Source: Bacteroidales bacterium
GTDB lineage: Bacteria > Bacteroidota > Bacteroidia > Bacteroidales > F082
Direction of reading: 5' to 3'
Assembly (NCBI GenBank): GCA_017539045.1
Contig: JAFYHS010000015.1
Coordinates: 19,503 to 83,502 of the forward strand
DNA length: 64,000 nucleotides
In this document: one piece after another, positions 42,919 through 51,329 of the stretch
Layout of the letters: every line of letters starts with the position of its first letter
Position numbering within the stretch: position 1 is the first letter of the stretch
Notes under the pieces: model-generated
What the model was told of the DNA's origin: nothing
The model's database searches: none
Seen by the model: the letters and a program-made list of their open reading frames with translations, nothing else
Translations under genes and position numbers: made by a program

Positions 42919-45650
42919 AGATCTCCTCCAAATAAATCCATTTGCACGCCGTCGCCCTTGGGCTCGACAATTTCAAGCGGCACATCGGCTGGGTTGACTT
43001 CAATCTTTTCGATGGGCTCCTCTTCCTCGGCAGGCATATCAGGTTCGTCTTCCGAAGGCTCGGGTTGGATGGGCTCAAGGAACTCCCATGTGTCGATTTC
43101 ACGTGTCGACAGGCGCTTGCCCTTGGCCTTGTAACTCTTGATGCCGATGAACTCCTCCACATTGATTTCGTCGTCGGGGAAGCTATTGCCGGCCTCGCTG
43201 ACTTTATAGCTCAGTTTCAGTCGTGGCATGACGTCAACGCTGCGGCCAAGATATTTCGCCTCTGGATGCTCACCGATGAAGGATGCACGGGTATTCAGTT
43301 TGGTCTCCGCCTCGATGCAGAAACGCTTCAGATACATCTTTTGCGTCTCGCCTTCGATGTAGATGACGGAGAAAATCTCATCCGGGTCAAACTTACGGAT
43401 CTCCACCATATCGTCATCGAAGTGGGTGTTGAGGTCGAAGCCCGAGATTTTGAACTCGCCGTTGGCAAAGATCTGCAATATGCGGTCTTCGCCCTCGAAG
43501 GCTCCAAGGTATTGTCCGCGTTTGTCGGCATTCAGGCGACGCACCGTGTCGTCGAACCAGATGTCGCGGGCATTGAGCGTGGACACGCCTTCTCCACCCT
43601 TCTTGATTTCCTTGACTTCATATTTCGTAAGCAGGTTACCACGTGTGTCGCGGCCTTTCACGGCAAGGTCGGCAAACTGGTAGTCCACCGTCTTTTGTTT
43701 CTTGTTGAACAGCACCAGCGTCACCTTGATGACCTCAGCCTCGCCGTTGGGGTTCGACGAGAAATAGCGCACCTTCGAGCCAGGCTTGCCCTGCGTGAGG
43801 TCGTATTCCTTGTCGCGGGTCACACCCTTCACGGCAAAACGCTTCACATAATGCGGCGCGCCGTTCTTGCCGTCACGATACACCACATTGTATGTCGTGC
43901 GGTCGTCGTTCTTATGGAACACGTCGACGTGGATGACCTTTTGGCCAACAAAAAGCTTGGGCTGCAACTTAACCACGGCATATTTGCCATCCTCGTGGAA
44001 GACGATGATGTCGTCCATATCGGAGCAGTCGCAGACATATTCGTATGCCTCCTTGTTCTTCTCACGTTTCAAGCCCTCACCCGTGCAGACGAAGCCTTCG
44101 TCTCGGTTGACGTACAGCTTCTCGTTGTTGGCGGCCACTGCCACGGCAGAGATATTGTCGAAATTGCGAATCTCCGTCTTGCGTTCGCGGCCTTCCCCAT
44201 ATTTCTCCTTGATGTGCAGGAAATAGTTGATGGTATAGTCCACGATGTGATCGAGATTGTATTTGGCCTCCTCCATCTTCTTCTCGATGTCAGCCAGTTG
44301 CTCGTCGGCCTTCTTGATATCGAACTTGGAGATTTTACGAACCGGCTTCTCGCAGAGTTTCTCCACATCCTCGCGCGTGATCTCGCGTTTCAGCAGCTTA
44401 CGATATTTGTCAAAGCGGCGCTCGATGCCCGTGAGTTGGTCATCCCAAGTCTCGTAGTCCTTGTTCTCCAACTCCTTGTAGATGCCTTTCTCGAAGAAGA
44501 TTTTCTCCAACGAAATCCAATGCCAGCTGTTTTCAAGTTCTTCAATAAGGATGCGCAACTCCCAACTAAGGAGCTCCATAGTGCGGTCAGTGCTGAGCTT
44601 GAGGATCTCACTCACGCCCAAGAAAGCCGGATGCTGGTTGACAATGACGCAGGCATTGGGTGAAATGGACACCTCGCAATCCGTGAAAGCATAAAGCGCG
44701 TCAATGGTCTGGTCGGGCGAGACGCCAGGATTCAGGTAGATGACAATTTCGCATTGTTCGGCGGTGTTGTCGTCGATTTTCTTGATCTTGATCTTGCCCT
44801 TGTCGTTGCACTTCACGATGCTCTCGATGAGGCTTCCCGTGGTAGTACCAAATGGAATCTCGCTAATAACCAGCGTCTTCTTGTCAGGTTGGCTGATTTT
44901 TGCACGTATGCGCACCTTACCTCCACGCAAGCCATCGTTGTAGTTGGTCACGTCCATCATGCCGCCCGTCGGGAAGTCGGGATAGAGCGTGAAAGGCTCG
45001 TCGCGCAGGTAGGCAATGGAGGCATCGATAAGTTCGTTGAAATTGTGTGGTAAGAATTTGGACGCCAGACCCACGGCGATGCCTTCGGTGCCTTGAGCCA
45101 GCAACAGCGGGAACTTCACCGGCAAGGAGACAGGCTCGGCGTTACGATTGTCGTAAGAACGGGTCCAATCGGTGGTCTTATGGTTGAAGACGACTTCCTT
45201 GGCGAACTTAGATAGGCGTGCCTCAATGTATCGCGGGGCGGCGGCATCGTCGCCAGTAAGGATGTTACCGAAGTTACCTTGGGTGTCGATGAGCAGGTCC
45301 TTTTGGGCGAGTTGCACGAGGGCGTCACCGATGGAGGCATCGCCGTGCGGGTGGTATTTCATCGTGTTACCCACGATGTTGGCCACCTTGTTGAAGCGGC
45401 CGTCGTCGAGTTCGTCCATCGAATGCAGGATACGACGCTGCACAGGCTTCAAGCCGTCCTCGATGGCAGGCACGGCACGTTCGAGGATGACATACGAGGC
45501 ATAGTCGAGAAACCAGTTCTCGAACATCCCTTTCAGTGGTATCACATGGTATTCATCCTCCTGAGCCTGAGCGTCTTCCACTCCTTCCAAAGTCTCATCA
45601 ATGGGCTGCTCGTCCAAGGGCTCGTTTTCCTTATTCTCTTCGATATCCAT
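42915..45650 (-). CDS. parC: DNA topoisomerase IV subunit A (ParC/GyrA family)
   Basis: 911 aa from ATG 45650 (MDIEENKENEPLDEQ). The breakage-reunion domain shows VPAIEDGLKPVQRRILHSMDE, KYHPHGDASIGDALVQLAQ and catalytic Tyr141 in DDAAAPRYIEARLS. The C-terminal half has beta-pinwheel-like blades, but I see no clear GyrA box (QRRGGKG-like), which favours topoisomerase IV over gyrase. An acidic linker (PAEEEEPIEKIEVNPADV) precedes the end VQMDLFGGDL, whose QMDLF (903-907) fits the sliding-clamp binding motif. It relaxes and decatenates DNA with ParE, which is not in the window. Translationally coupled to a lipoprotein gene. Confidence 0.93.
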   Translation of the reverse strand: MDIEENKENEPLDEQPIDETLEGVEDAQAQEDEYHVIPLKGMFENWFLDYASYVILERAVPAIEDGLKPVQRRILHSMDELDDGRFNKVANIVGNTMKYHPHGDASIGDALVQLAQKDLLIDTQGNFGNILTGDDAAAPRYIEARLSKFAKEVVFNHKTTDWTRSYDNRNAEPVSLPVKFPLLLAQGTEGIAVGLASKFLPHNFNELIDASIAYLRDEPFTLYPDFPTGGMMDVTNYNDGLRGGKVRIRAKISQPDKKTLVISEIPFGTTTGSLIESIVKCNDKGKIKIKKIDDNTAEQCEIVIYLNPGVSPDQTIDALYAFTDCEVSISPNACVIVNQHPAFLGVSEILKLSTDRTMELLSWELRILIEELENSWHWISLEKIFFEKGIYKELENKDYETWDDQLTGIERRFDKYRKLLKREITREDVEKLCEKPVRKISKFDIKKADEQLADIEKKMEEAKYNLDHIVDYTINYFLHIKEKYGEGRERKTEIRNFDNISAVAVAANNEKLYVNRDEGFVCTGEGLKREKNKEAYEYVCDCSDMDDIIVFHEDGKYAVVKLQPKLFVGQKVIHVDVFHKNDDRTTYNVVYRDGKNGAPHYVKRFAVKGVTRDKEYDLTQGKPGSKVRYFSSNPNGEAEVIKVTLVLFNKKQKTVDYQFADLAVKGRDTRGNLLTKYEVKEIKKGGEGVSTLNARDIWFDDTVRRLNADKRGQYLGAFEGEDRILQIFANGEFKISGFDLNTHFDDDMVEIRKFDPDEIFSVIYIEGETQKMYLKRFCIEAETKLNTRASFIGEHPEAKYLGRSVDVMPRLKLSYKVSEAGNSFPDDEINVEEFIGIKSYKAKGKRLSTREIDTWEFLEPIQPEPSEDEPDMPAEEEEPIEKIEVNPADVPLEIVEPKGDGVQMDLFGGDL

Positions 45651-45671
45651 TATGGGTTTTTTCTTAAGTTG

Positions 45672-45679
45672 CAAAAATA
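45672..45679 (-). promoter_or_regulatory. parC -7 element
   Basis: Plus CAAAAATA reads TATTTTTG on the minus strand, 21 nt before the parC ATG. Confidence 0.6.
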
Positions 45680-45711
45680 GGAAATTTTTCCATTCAAGAA
45701 TACAATTTCCC

Positions 45712-45719
45712 TATTTTTG
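45712..45719 (+). promoter_or_regulatory. -7 element of the RAYT gene
   Basis: TATTTTTG, 43 nt before ATG 45763, divergent from the parC promoter. Confidence 0.55.
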
Positions 45720-45762
45720 CTGCAACCTTTGGCGGCTTTCAACAACAATAATCAAACGCAAT

Positions 45763-46224
45763 ATGTCTAGTTCTCTTGTAAAAAACAACATCCATCTCGT
45801 CTTCCACATCAAGTGCAATAGCATGGAGATACGTGACGAAGACCTTGGTCAAGTTTTCGCTTACATCGGAGGCCTTATCCGTGAAATGAACGGTATCCCC
45901 ATCGCTATCGGGGGCATCGGCAACCATGTCCACATTCTGGCCACCTTACCCAAGACCATTGCCTTAGTCGACTTCGTGAGAAACATCAAGGCATACAGCA
46001 GTAAATGGATTAAGACCTTGGACGAGCAGTTTTACGAAGGCTTCTGCTGGCAGACGGGCTATGGTGCTTTCTCGGTGGATTACAGAGGTTTGGACCGAGT
46101 TGCGCAATATATCCGCAACCAAGCGGAGCACCATCATCGCACCGAGTGGCGCGAGGAGTACCAGCGGCTTTTAGACGAGGCAGGTATTGACTACGACGAG
46201 CGATATGCGTTTGAGACTGACTAG
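45763..46224 (+). mobile_element. REP-associated tyrosine transposase (RAYT, IS200-like Y1)
   Basis: 153 aa from ATG 45763. HUH motif in GGIGNHVHILATL (His55, His57), catalytic tyrosine Tyr116 in RVAQYIRNQAEHHHR, and the QTGYGAFSVDYRGLD stretch common in RAYTs and Y1 transposases. RAYTs process single-stranded REP hairpins; they are usually domesticated, single-copy and flanked by REPs instead of forming an insertion sequence. Two REP palindromes follow within 25-100 nt of the stop, and related copies are at 52.3 kb. Complete and probably functional. Confidence 0.92.
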
Positions 46225-46247
46225 ATCTTTGATTTCTTTGCTCAGAT

Positions 46248-46270
46248 AAGCGGAGGTTACACCACCGCTT
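46248..46270 (+). repeat. REP palindrome 1 (left edge)
   Basis: AAGCGGAGGT-tac-ACCACCGCTT: both arms pair except one A-A mismatch. Followed by GACA, as is REP 2. 24 nt after the RAYT stop. Confidence 0.85.
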
Positions 46271-46299
46271 GACACGACTAGCCTACCGGACGCTTACGT

Positions 46300-46351
46300 A
46301 AGCGGAGGTTGCACCACCGCTTGACATCGAATCGCCCTTTCAGGGCTTCGA
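46300..46351 (+). repeat. REP palindrome 2 and adjoining hairpin (left edge)
   Basis: AAGCGGAGGT-tgc-ACCACCGCTT (46300-46322), then GACATCGAATCGCCCTTTCAGGGCT with hairpin GCCCT-ttc-AGGGC. The whole ~48-nt unit recurs in inverted orientation at 52268-52317 with only a few changes. Confidence 0.85.
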
Positions 46352-46357
46352 GGCTCC

Positions 46358-47962
46358 CTAAAGCTTCTCTTTTAATCGTTCCACCATCCGTTTGGAACGA
46401 TTGGGAATCAATTCGTAGCAAAGACTCATACTTTGCTCCAACACCTTCAAATATAAATTTTGAGGTGTGTATTTGTTGATGGTAAGTTCATCTGTAATAG
46501 GTTCTGGGAAGCCGTAATAATCAATGAGCACGTCTTCTATCATCCATCGTTTCACCAGCAGGTTCCAACCTGATGTTCCGTGATACGGTTCAAAAAATGC
46601 TTTTGAGCCATCCACAGCTAATCTCATCGGTTTGCTGCCGTGATTATTCACCAATGTGTCATGGAGGTCTTTGAGCATGTGGTCGATAAGGAAACGACCA
46701 ACAACAGTGCTGTGTCGATACCCTAACATATAATGGGGCTGAAGATAGAGGTTGCCAATGGTTTTACAAAGTGCTGCACAAGGTATAATTCGCTGTTCCA
46801 ATGCTTCTATACCACTACAATTAAAAAACCTAGGCATAGTAAACCTATTACCAACCTGACTACCCCAAATTGTATCTAAAATCAATGCAGAAGGTTTTAG
46901 AATCAACGTGCCTAACTTTTTGTCGAACATCACTTCTTTTGAAGCAATATCGTCAAAAATGATTGTGGCAATAGCACGCACCAAATCAGTTTGATAGATA
47001 GTAAATGCATAGCCGTGGGTGTCACCATATCGCTTTATATCCCTAAGTTGACTAAAGTCATAGTTGACAAGGCCATTGACATCTCCATTGAGATGCTCGG
47101 CGATGAAATCCTTGACCAGCTGGCGCGGCTCCTTAAACGGGTCTTCCAATCTTAAATATAGTTTCCAACGTTCTATGGCTTGACGTTCAGCCTGTGAAGG
47201 CTCATTTAGTTTTGTTTTACGATATTCGCAGTGACCTTTCAGGCTACGGTCGCGGAACGAGCGGGTAAAAAGACGACCACAACCTTTGCCGCCTGGTTGA
47301 ATACCCCGAGTATAGATGCAGCCTTCGCATACGGTTCCCTCCACTCCCTGCCATAGGTCGGGTAATTCTACGTCATACTCAATGCCGCAATGCTCACCGT
47401 AAAGCGCTTTCACATAGCCAAAATGACCTTCACGAGCGAAATATAGATATTCATCATAATCCTCAAGCCACTCAATCTTGTCATATTCCACTGGTAGCAA
47501 CACTTCGCCACGGACATGAAGAAGTCCTTTGAGATAACGTGTCGGTGTGGTCTTGGTCTTTCGGATGGTATTGCAAGCGATGATGTAGCCGTTTCGATAA
47601 CCATAAAGAGAACCATACGATTCTTTGAAGATTATTTTTCCATCATTCCACATCAGGTTTTCTTTGCCCTCTGGAGTGACTTGTACCAAATAAAGCGAGC
47701 CAGCCATAAGTTTTATATACCAGTATTTGCAGGCGCAGACTTCATTGCCTTGTTCATTGACAAGACCCCAACCACCTTCGTCGGACTTTCGGTCGTAGTG
47801 GTAAACGATGGCCACGCCATTCACAAAATCATAAATGGTGCGGTAATGTTTCTCTGTACTTACGACAATGTTGCCTTCGGTATCCATTACACCACTATAC
47901 AGTCCTTCCTCATAGAGGATATAGCCGTCGTCACGTGGGCCTATGATGTAGCGGTCGGACAT
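46358..47962 (-). CDS. WG-repeat protein with a cysteine cluster, function unknown
   Basis: 534 aa. The N-terminal ~200 residues contain WG-type beta repeats (YIIGPRDDGYILYEEGLYSGVMDTEGNIV, GGWGLVNEQGNEVCACKYWYIKL, YLKGLLHVRGEVLLPVEYDKIEW, FAREGHFGYVKALYG). A cysteine-rich stretch follows (~215-250: CEGCIYTRG, GGKGCGRLF, KGHCEYRK), which could bind zinc or an iron-sulfur cluster. The C-terminal ~280 residues look all-alpha and are not recognised. The ATG comes 1 nt after the stop of the DUF262 nuclease gene, so the two are co-translated. I infer a functional partner of the nuclease (sensor, inhibitor or accessory), without direct evidence. No signal peptide. Confidence 0.75.
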   Translation of the reverse strand: MSDRYIIGPRDDGYILYEEGLYSGVMDTEGNIVVSTEKHYRTIYDFVNGVAIVYHYDRKSDEGGWGLVNEQGNEVCACKYWYIKLMAGSLYLVQVTPEGKENLMWNDGKIIFKESYGSLYGYRNGYIIACNTIRKTKTTPTRYLKGLLHVRGEVLLPVEYDKIEWLEDYDEYLYFAREGHFGYVKALYGEHCGIEYDVELPDLWQGVEGTVCEGCIYTRGIQPGGKGCGRLFTRSFRDRSLKGHCEYRKTKLNEPSQAERQAIERWKLYLRLEDPFKEPRQLVKDFIAEHLNGDVNGLVNYDFSQLRDIKRYGDTHGYAFTIYQTDLVRAIATIIFDDIASKEVMFDKKLGTLILKPSALILDTIWGSQVGNRFTMPRFFNCSGIEALEQRIIPCAALCKTIGNLYLQPHYMLGYRHSTVVGRFLIDHMLKDLHDTLVNNHGSKPMRLAVDGSKAFFEPYHGTSGWNLLVKRWMIEDVLIDYYGFPEPITDELTINKYTPQNLYLKVLEQSMSLCYELIPNRSKRMVERLKEKL

Positions 47963-47963
47963 T

Positions 47964-49670
47964 TTATAGTTCCCATTTATTTATGAACATTGTCATAAGG
48001 TCTTCTTGACGCTGTTTAACAACTTCTTCAGACCATACGGGAATCAACAAAACTTGCGACGTAAGATTATATGAAGTGGTACCAGTTCGTGAGTTTGCAA
48101 AGTACTTCTCTTTTTTCTCATCAAAACCACAGTTCTGTGCAGCAGAATTGACTCTTCGTGCAAGTGGAACAAGGTTTGCTATTCTGTGCAACCAATCGGC
48201 TCTTTTTTTCTCATCAGGCCACAATTGAGCCCACTCCGATTGAGGATCGACTGTTTGAGGCAGAACGTGTTCGATGGTAAATACTTTTTCATCATAGGTG
48301 GCTGCACCATCTGACACAAAAGAATCAAGACGTTGAATGATATAGTTTCTGTATCTGGAAGTCATATGGTAAATATCCCCTCCAAGCACATCTTTAAACG
48401 CAACCTTTTCTTCATTAGTTAATTCAACAGTGAGCAAAGGAGACGTTAGACTATGATGCCGTTCTTCCATCTCGTTAAGTATCTGGCAATACCGATTAAC
48501 ACGTTTATTAACATCTTGTCCTGTTACCATTAGGCAAACAGCTAATCGCTCCATTTTTTTCAGGAACCACAATAAATAATCAGAGTCATCGCTATGGTCA
48601 AGCATGAATCTTAAAGTAGCAGGAATCCAGTCATAGTTAAAACCCTTGTTCAGCCATTTTAGAGTGTCGTTAATTTGTTTGGCTGAGTCTGTAGTTGAAG
48701 CATAATCGCATCTACGTATTGTGTTGTAAGCCTTGCAATATGGAGACAGTACATTATCGATGAAATCTTCTGACTTCTGAATCTTAGAAATAACGGTTTT
48801 CTTAAAATTGGTAACAAGTTCTTCACGCAGCTTCTCCTTCGCAAAAATCATCCTGATATGTACAAACAATTCATTGAAACCCTGACGGGTTAAATCATTT
48901 TCCATGTCTTCCCATTTCTGGGTATATGCATTTTGCAAATCAGCATGAATCTCTCCAATGATGTCAGCTTTAAAAATGTCAATAGGGAGCAAATCCAAAC
49001 CGCGGCTGTTCATCACAGAGAACACCCTGAATGCAGACGTTTGACTGGGTGTCATCACGGAAATAAGAAAACAGCGATTCAAAACGAATTGAATAAAATT
49101 CTCAAACTCTTCACTTTTAGGCTTGAAATTTTTTTCCAGCCTGTCCTTGAATGCCTGACAATTAATTCTGATATGTTTCTTTGCTTCCGTATCAAACATA
49201 GGGTTATCTAGCTTAAGAGCCAACAAATCTTCAACTCTTACCTCTTGAATATAGTACCTAAAGAAGTCCTTTTCTTTTGGCCTAAGAAAGAGCCTTGGTT
49301 GAGGTTTCAGTCCTTTGAATTTTTTACCTGGTTCAAAAAGATAGCTTTCTATCTCTGAACGTGCATCAGTATCATCTAATTCAGATGCAACAACAGATAA
49401 AAAAATAGTTAATGAGGTCAAGCGCTGTTGCCCATCAATAACGTAGGACAATGGTTTGTTCTCGTCATCTTCTTTAATTAACACAATACTACCTAAAAAA
49501 TAGTTATCGTCCTTTGGTTGATTCTGATAAAAATCAAGCAGATCATCAAACAACGTTTCCGCTTGTTCTTTTTCCCAAGCGTATGGACGCTGATACGAGG
49601 GAATGTGGTATTCAAATTTTGATGTGAAAATATCGCTGATTGGATACTCTTTGCCGGTTATTTTGCTCAT
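47964..49670 (-). CDS. GmrSD-like DUF262/DUF1524 nuclease
   Basis: 568 aa. N-terminal DUF262 (ParB-like) with HIPSYQRPYAWEKEQAE (~22-38) and VIDGQQRLTSLTIFLSV (DGQQR near 79-83), the nucleotide-binding motif of GmrS. A helical middle follows. The C-terminal DUF1524/GmrD part has an HNH-like motif: VFTIEHVLPQTVDPQSEW (~470), then HRIANLVPLARRVNSAAQNCGFDEKKEKYF. GmrSD is a type IV, modification-dependent restriction enzyme that cuts glucosylated hydroxymethylcytosine phage DNA, and many relatives act in other defence settings. Both halves are complete in one chain here. It has its own -7 element (plus 49694-49701) and is followed by the WG-repeat gene. Confidence 0.92.
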   Translation of the reverse strand: MSKITGKEYPISDIFTSKFEYHIPSYQRPYAWEKEQAETLFDDLLDFYQNQPKDDNYFLGSIVLIKEDDENKPLSYVIDGQQRLTSLTIFLSVVASELDDTDARSEIESYLFEPGKKFKGLKPQPRLFLRPKEKDFFRYYIQEVRVEDLLALKLDNPMFDTEAKKHIRINCQAFKDRLEKNFKPKSEEFENFIQFVLNRCFLISVMTPSQTSAFRVFSVMNSRGLDLLPIDIFKADIIGEIHADLQNAYTQKWEDMENDLTRQGFNELFVHIRMIFAKEKLREELVTNFKKTVISKIQKSEDFIDNVLSPYCKAYNTIRRCDYASTTDSAKQINDTLKWLNKGFNYDWIPATLRFMLDHSDDSDYLLWFLKKMERLAVCLMVTGQDVNKRVNRYCQILNEMEERHHSLTSPLLTVELTNEEKVAFKDVLGGDIYHMTSRYRNYIIQRLDSFVSDGAATYDEKVFTIEHVLPQTVDPQSEWAQLWPDEKKRADWLHRIANLVPLARRVNSAAQNCGFDEKKEKYFANSRTGTTSYNLTSQVLLIPVWSEEVVKQRQEDLMTMFINKWEL

Positions 49671-49693
49671 ATTGCTATTTATTTGTCATTGTG

Positions 49694-49701
49694 CAAAACT
49701 A
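49694..49701 (-). promoter_or_regulatory. -7 element of the DUF262 nuclease gene
   Basis: Plus CAAAACTA reads TAGTTTTG on the minus strand, 23 nt before the start at 49670. Confidence 0.5.
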
Positions 49702-49719
49702 CGTTTTTTTTCAACACTC

Positions 49720-50010
49720 TCATTCTTTCGCTCTGTTAATAATAATCGTATTCTCATACGAATGCCCCATAGTCCAATATTTATACCCGTCTATATGAAG
49801 ATAAGGGAAGTTGTATTTGCCCCAGCGTTCGTAGACTCCGAATCGACGCTGCACATCGACAAAATAGAGGAACTCCTCTTCGGTCAGTGGACATTTGCCT
49901 CGGACAATGTACTCGTGGGGACACTGGGGCATCGTCTTTGCAAACGTCCACTGACAACGGGATATCATCTCACGCAAGCGGTCATAGTCTATGCTATTCA
50001 TAGAGTCCAT
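49720..50010 (-). CDS. Small protein of unknown function (96 aa)
   Basis: 96 aa, or slightly shorter from an internal ATG. Pattern: YDRLREMISRCQWTFAKTMP then CPHEYIVRGKCPLTEEEFLYFVD, then QRRFGVYERWGKYNFPYLHI, DGYKYWTMGHSYENTIIINR. It has no signal peptide. Aromatic- and basic-rich; the order of motifs looks like a conserved small family of Bacteroidota that I have no function for. The first 17 nt overlap the end of the ankyrin-like gene, which argues for translational coupling and a joint role. Confidence 0.75.
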   Translation of the reverse strand: MDSMNSIDYDRLREMISRCQWTFAKTMPQCPHEYIVRGKCPLTEEEFLYFVDVQRRFGVYERWGKYNFPYLHIDGYKYWTMGHSYENTIIINRAKE

Positions 50011-50704
50011 CCTTAATATTGATTCCTTTGACGTTCTTCTTGATCCATAGCTTCATGGTTTCGTATGCCGCTCGGCCAAATAAATCGTGTATATCTTGCC
50101 TTTCAATAATTACCCCCTCTTTACATATCGGGAAAAAGTGCTGTAAATTGTAGTCAAGCAAAGAAGATTCTATCCTAATATAGTCTTCCACTTGAAATCC
50201 AGACTCGTTAAAAAGCCAGACGGTAGGATCGGCTCCATTTTCAAGCAGCATTTTCGTCTCACCAAAATTGAACTTGGCAACCGCACAATACAAGTCGATG
50301 TCAATCTTGCGAAATCCCATATTTAGCATCTCATGTGCCGATTTTATCAATAGAATATCTTCCGGTGTACAGTTTGGGTCGGCACAATAAAAGTCATCGT
50401 GATAGGACTGGTAATCAATGGGCGTAAAATCCACTCCCAGCTCTTTTTTAAATATCTCGATGATTCTATCATTGCGCTTTTTGAAGTCTTCCACGTCAGG
50501 TCTAGCTATTTCAATAAAGTCATTGGGATCAGCCAACATCTCCCAGCATTGCGAGATTCTCCAAATAGAGAATGGTTTCGAGAAGCCTCCTATATCTTTC
50601 AAGAGAGCACCATCGAAAAGACCTTCTTTAAGAAGCTCTTCAAACCTTTCTGGCTGTGCCAAGAAAACAGCTATTATAGATCTGTTGTTTACTTCTCTTT
50701 CCAT
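49994..50704 (-). CDS. Ankyrin-like protein of unknown function
   Basis: 236 aa, no signal peptide. The middle carries an ankyrin-like helix pair (DLYCAVAKFNFGETKMLLENGADPTVWLF); the N-terminus is IIAVFLAQPERFEELLKEGLFDG and the C-terminus LFGRAAYETMKLWIKK. Ankyrin-like and SMI1-like proteins are common as immunity proteins or protein-binding modules near toxin and defence genes. The 96-aa gene overlaps its 3' end. Function cannot be assigned. Confidence 0.7.
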   Translation of the reverse strand: MEREVNNRSIIAVFLAQPERFEELLKEGLFDGALLKDIGGFSKPFSIWRISQCWEMLADPNDFIEIARPDVEDFKKRNDRIIEIFKKELGVDFTPIDYQSYHDDFYCADPNCTPEDILLIKSAHEMLNMGFRKIDIDLYCAVAKFNFGETKMLLENGADPTVWLFNESGFQVEDYIRIESSLLDYNLQHFFPICKEGVIIERQDIHDLFGRAAYETMKLWIKKNVKGINIKDGLYE

Positions 50705-50897
50705 TATTATTAATCTCGTATCATTGGAATGAAATCGTTTTGTTTGTCATCTCGATAAGTCTTAGAACTCCCAGGGCTTATATTATTGGTTGTTTGTAAT
50801 AATACTTAATTCTTTATTGTTTCTTTTGCCATTCGTCAACTGCCCCTTTAGCCGAGTAGCTTCGTCATCGGGTATAGCAAATTATTGCAGCGGTTTT
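50705..50897 (-). other. Gap between HIRAN and ankyrin-like genes with a possible decayed tail
   Basis: 193 nt, A+T-rich. On the minus strand a frame ending at about 50796 encodes the protein-like run DDEATRLKGQLTNGKRNNKE but has no start and an in-frame stop just upstream. It may be a relic 3' end or chance. No convincing TAnnTTTG promoter for the ankyrin-like gene was found. Confidence 0.3.
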
Positions 50898-51239
50898 CTA
50901 TTGTTCTTTACGTTTAATCCTTATCGTCAACTGCACCTGCTGTTCAGGATGCATGTCTGAATTCAGTTTGGAGATACGGCAGTCGAAAATATCATCCCAA
51001 CCCATTTCAAGAAAAGATGACACTTTCTGATTGTCGTTGTGAGGAAGATAACCCAGCAAGAAGTCCTCACCTTCCTTGTTGAAGATAACTTGAACAGCGT
51101 TGGCATCATAAGGATTCTGAAGCTCACGTTCAAGGCGAACAGATTGACCAACTTTGAGATCATTCCAAACGAGGTCTGCATCGTGATACTTGCGGCCAGC
51201 CAAGTGGCAATCCATGAAATAGAGGTTGTGTGCTTTCAT
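50898..51239 (-). CDS. Stand-alone HIRAN-domain protein
   Basis: 113 aa, essentially one HIRAN domain: DCHLAGRKYHDADLVWNDLKVGQSVRLERELQNPYDANAVQVIF, LLGYLPHNDNQKVSSFLE, then a basic C-terminus (LTIRIKRKEQ). HIRAN modules bind DNA ends, notably 3' single-stranded ends in HLTF/Rad5, and in bacteria occur alone or with nucleases and helicases. Here it is downstream of a WYL regulator and behind a palindromic operator (51294-51318) next to a -7 element (51280-51287). Confidence 0.9.
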   Translation of the reverse strand: MKAHNLYFMDCHLAGRKYHDADLVWNDLKVGQSVRLERELQNPYDANAVQVIFNKEGEDFLLGYLPHNDNQKVSSFLEMGWDDIFDCRISKLNSDMHPEQQVQLTIRIKRKEQ

Positions 51240-51279
51240 TTTTGTTACGTTTTAAATGGTTTAACATCGAATTACGAGG

Positions 51280-51287
51280 CAAAAATA
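51280..51287 (-). promoter_or_regulatory. -7 element of the HIRAN gene
   Basis: Plus CAAAAATA reads TATTTTTG on the minus strand, 40 nt before the start at 51239. Confidence 0.65.
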
Positions 51288-51293
51288 GAAGCC

Positions 51294-51318
51294 ACTTGTT
51301 CCAAATCATGGTACAAGT
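51294..51318. promoter_or_regulatory. Putative operator overlapping the HIRAN promoter
   Basis: ACTTGTTCCA - 5 nt - TGGTACAAGT: inverted repeat with 9 of 10 arm positions paired. It occupies the -14 to -38 region of the HIRAN promoter and lies 11 nt downstream of the WYL-regulator stop (51330). WYL-family repressors of defence loci (BrxR, CapW) bind similar palindromes, so this is a candidate site for the neighbour. Confidence 0.65.
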
Positions 51319-51329
51319 TCAAGTTTTTT

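Noticed and set aside
42942-44663. 573-codon open frame antisense to parC
   Set aside because: Lies wholly within parC on the other strand, has no promoter or start context, and its composition is what the parC codons give in reverse.
46248-46322. REP hairpins as plain terminators of the RAYT gene
   Set aside because: No T-tract follows, and the same unit recurs inverted 6 kb away beside degenerate relatives.
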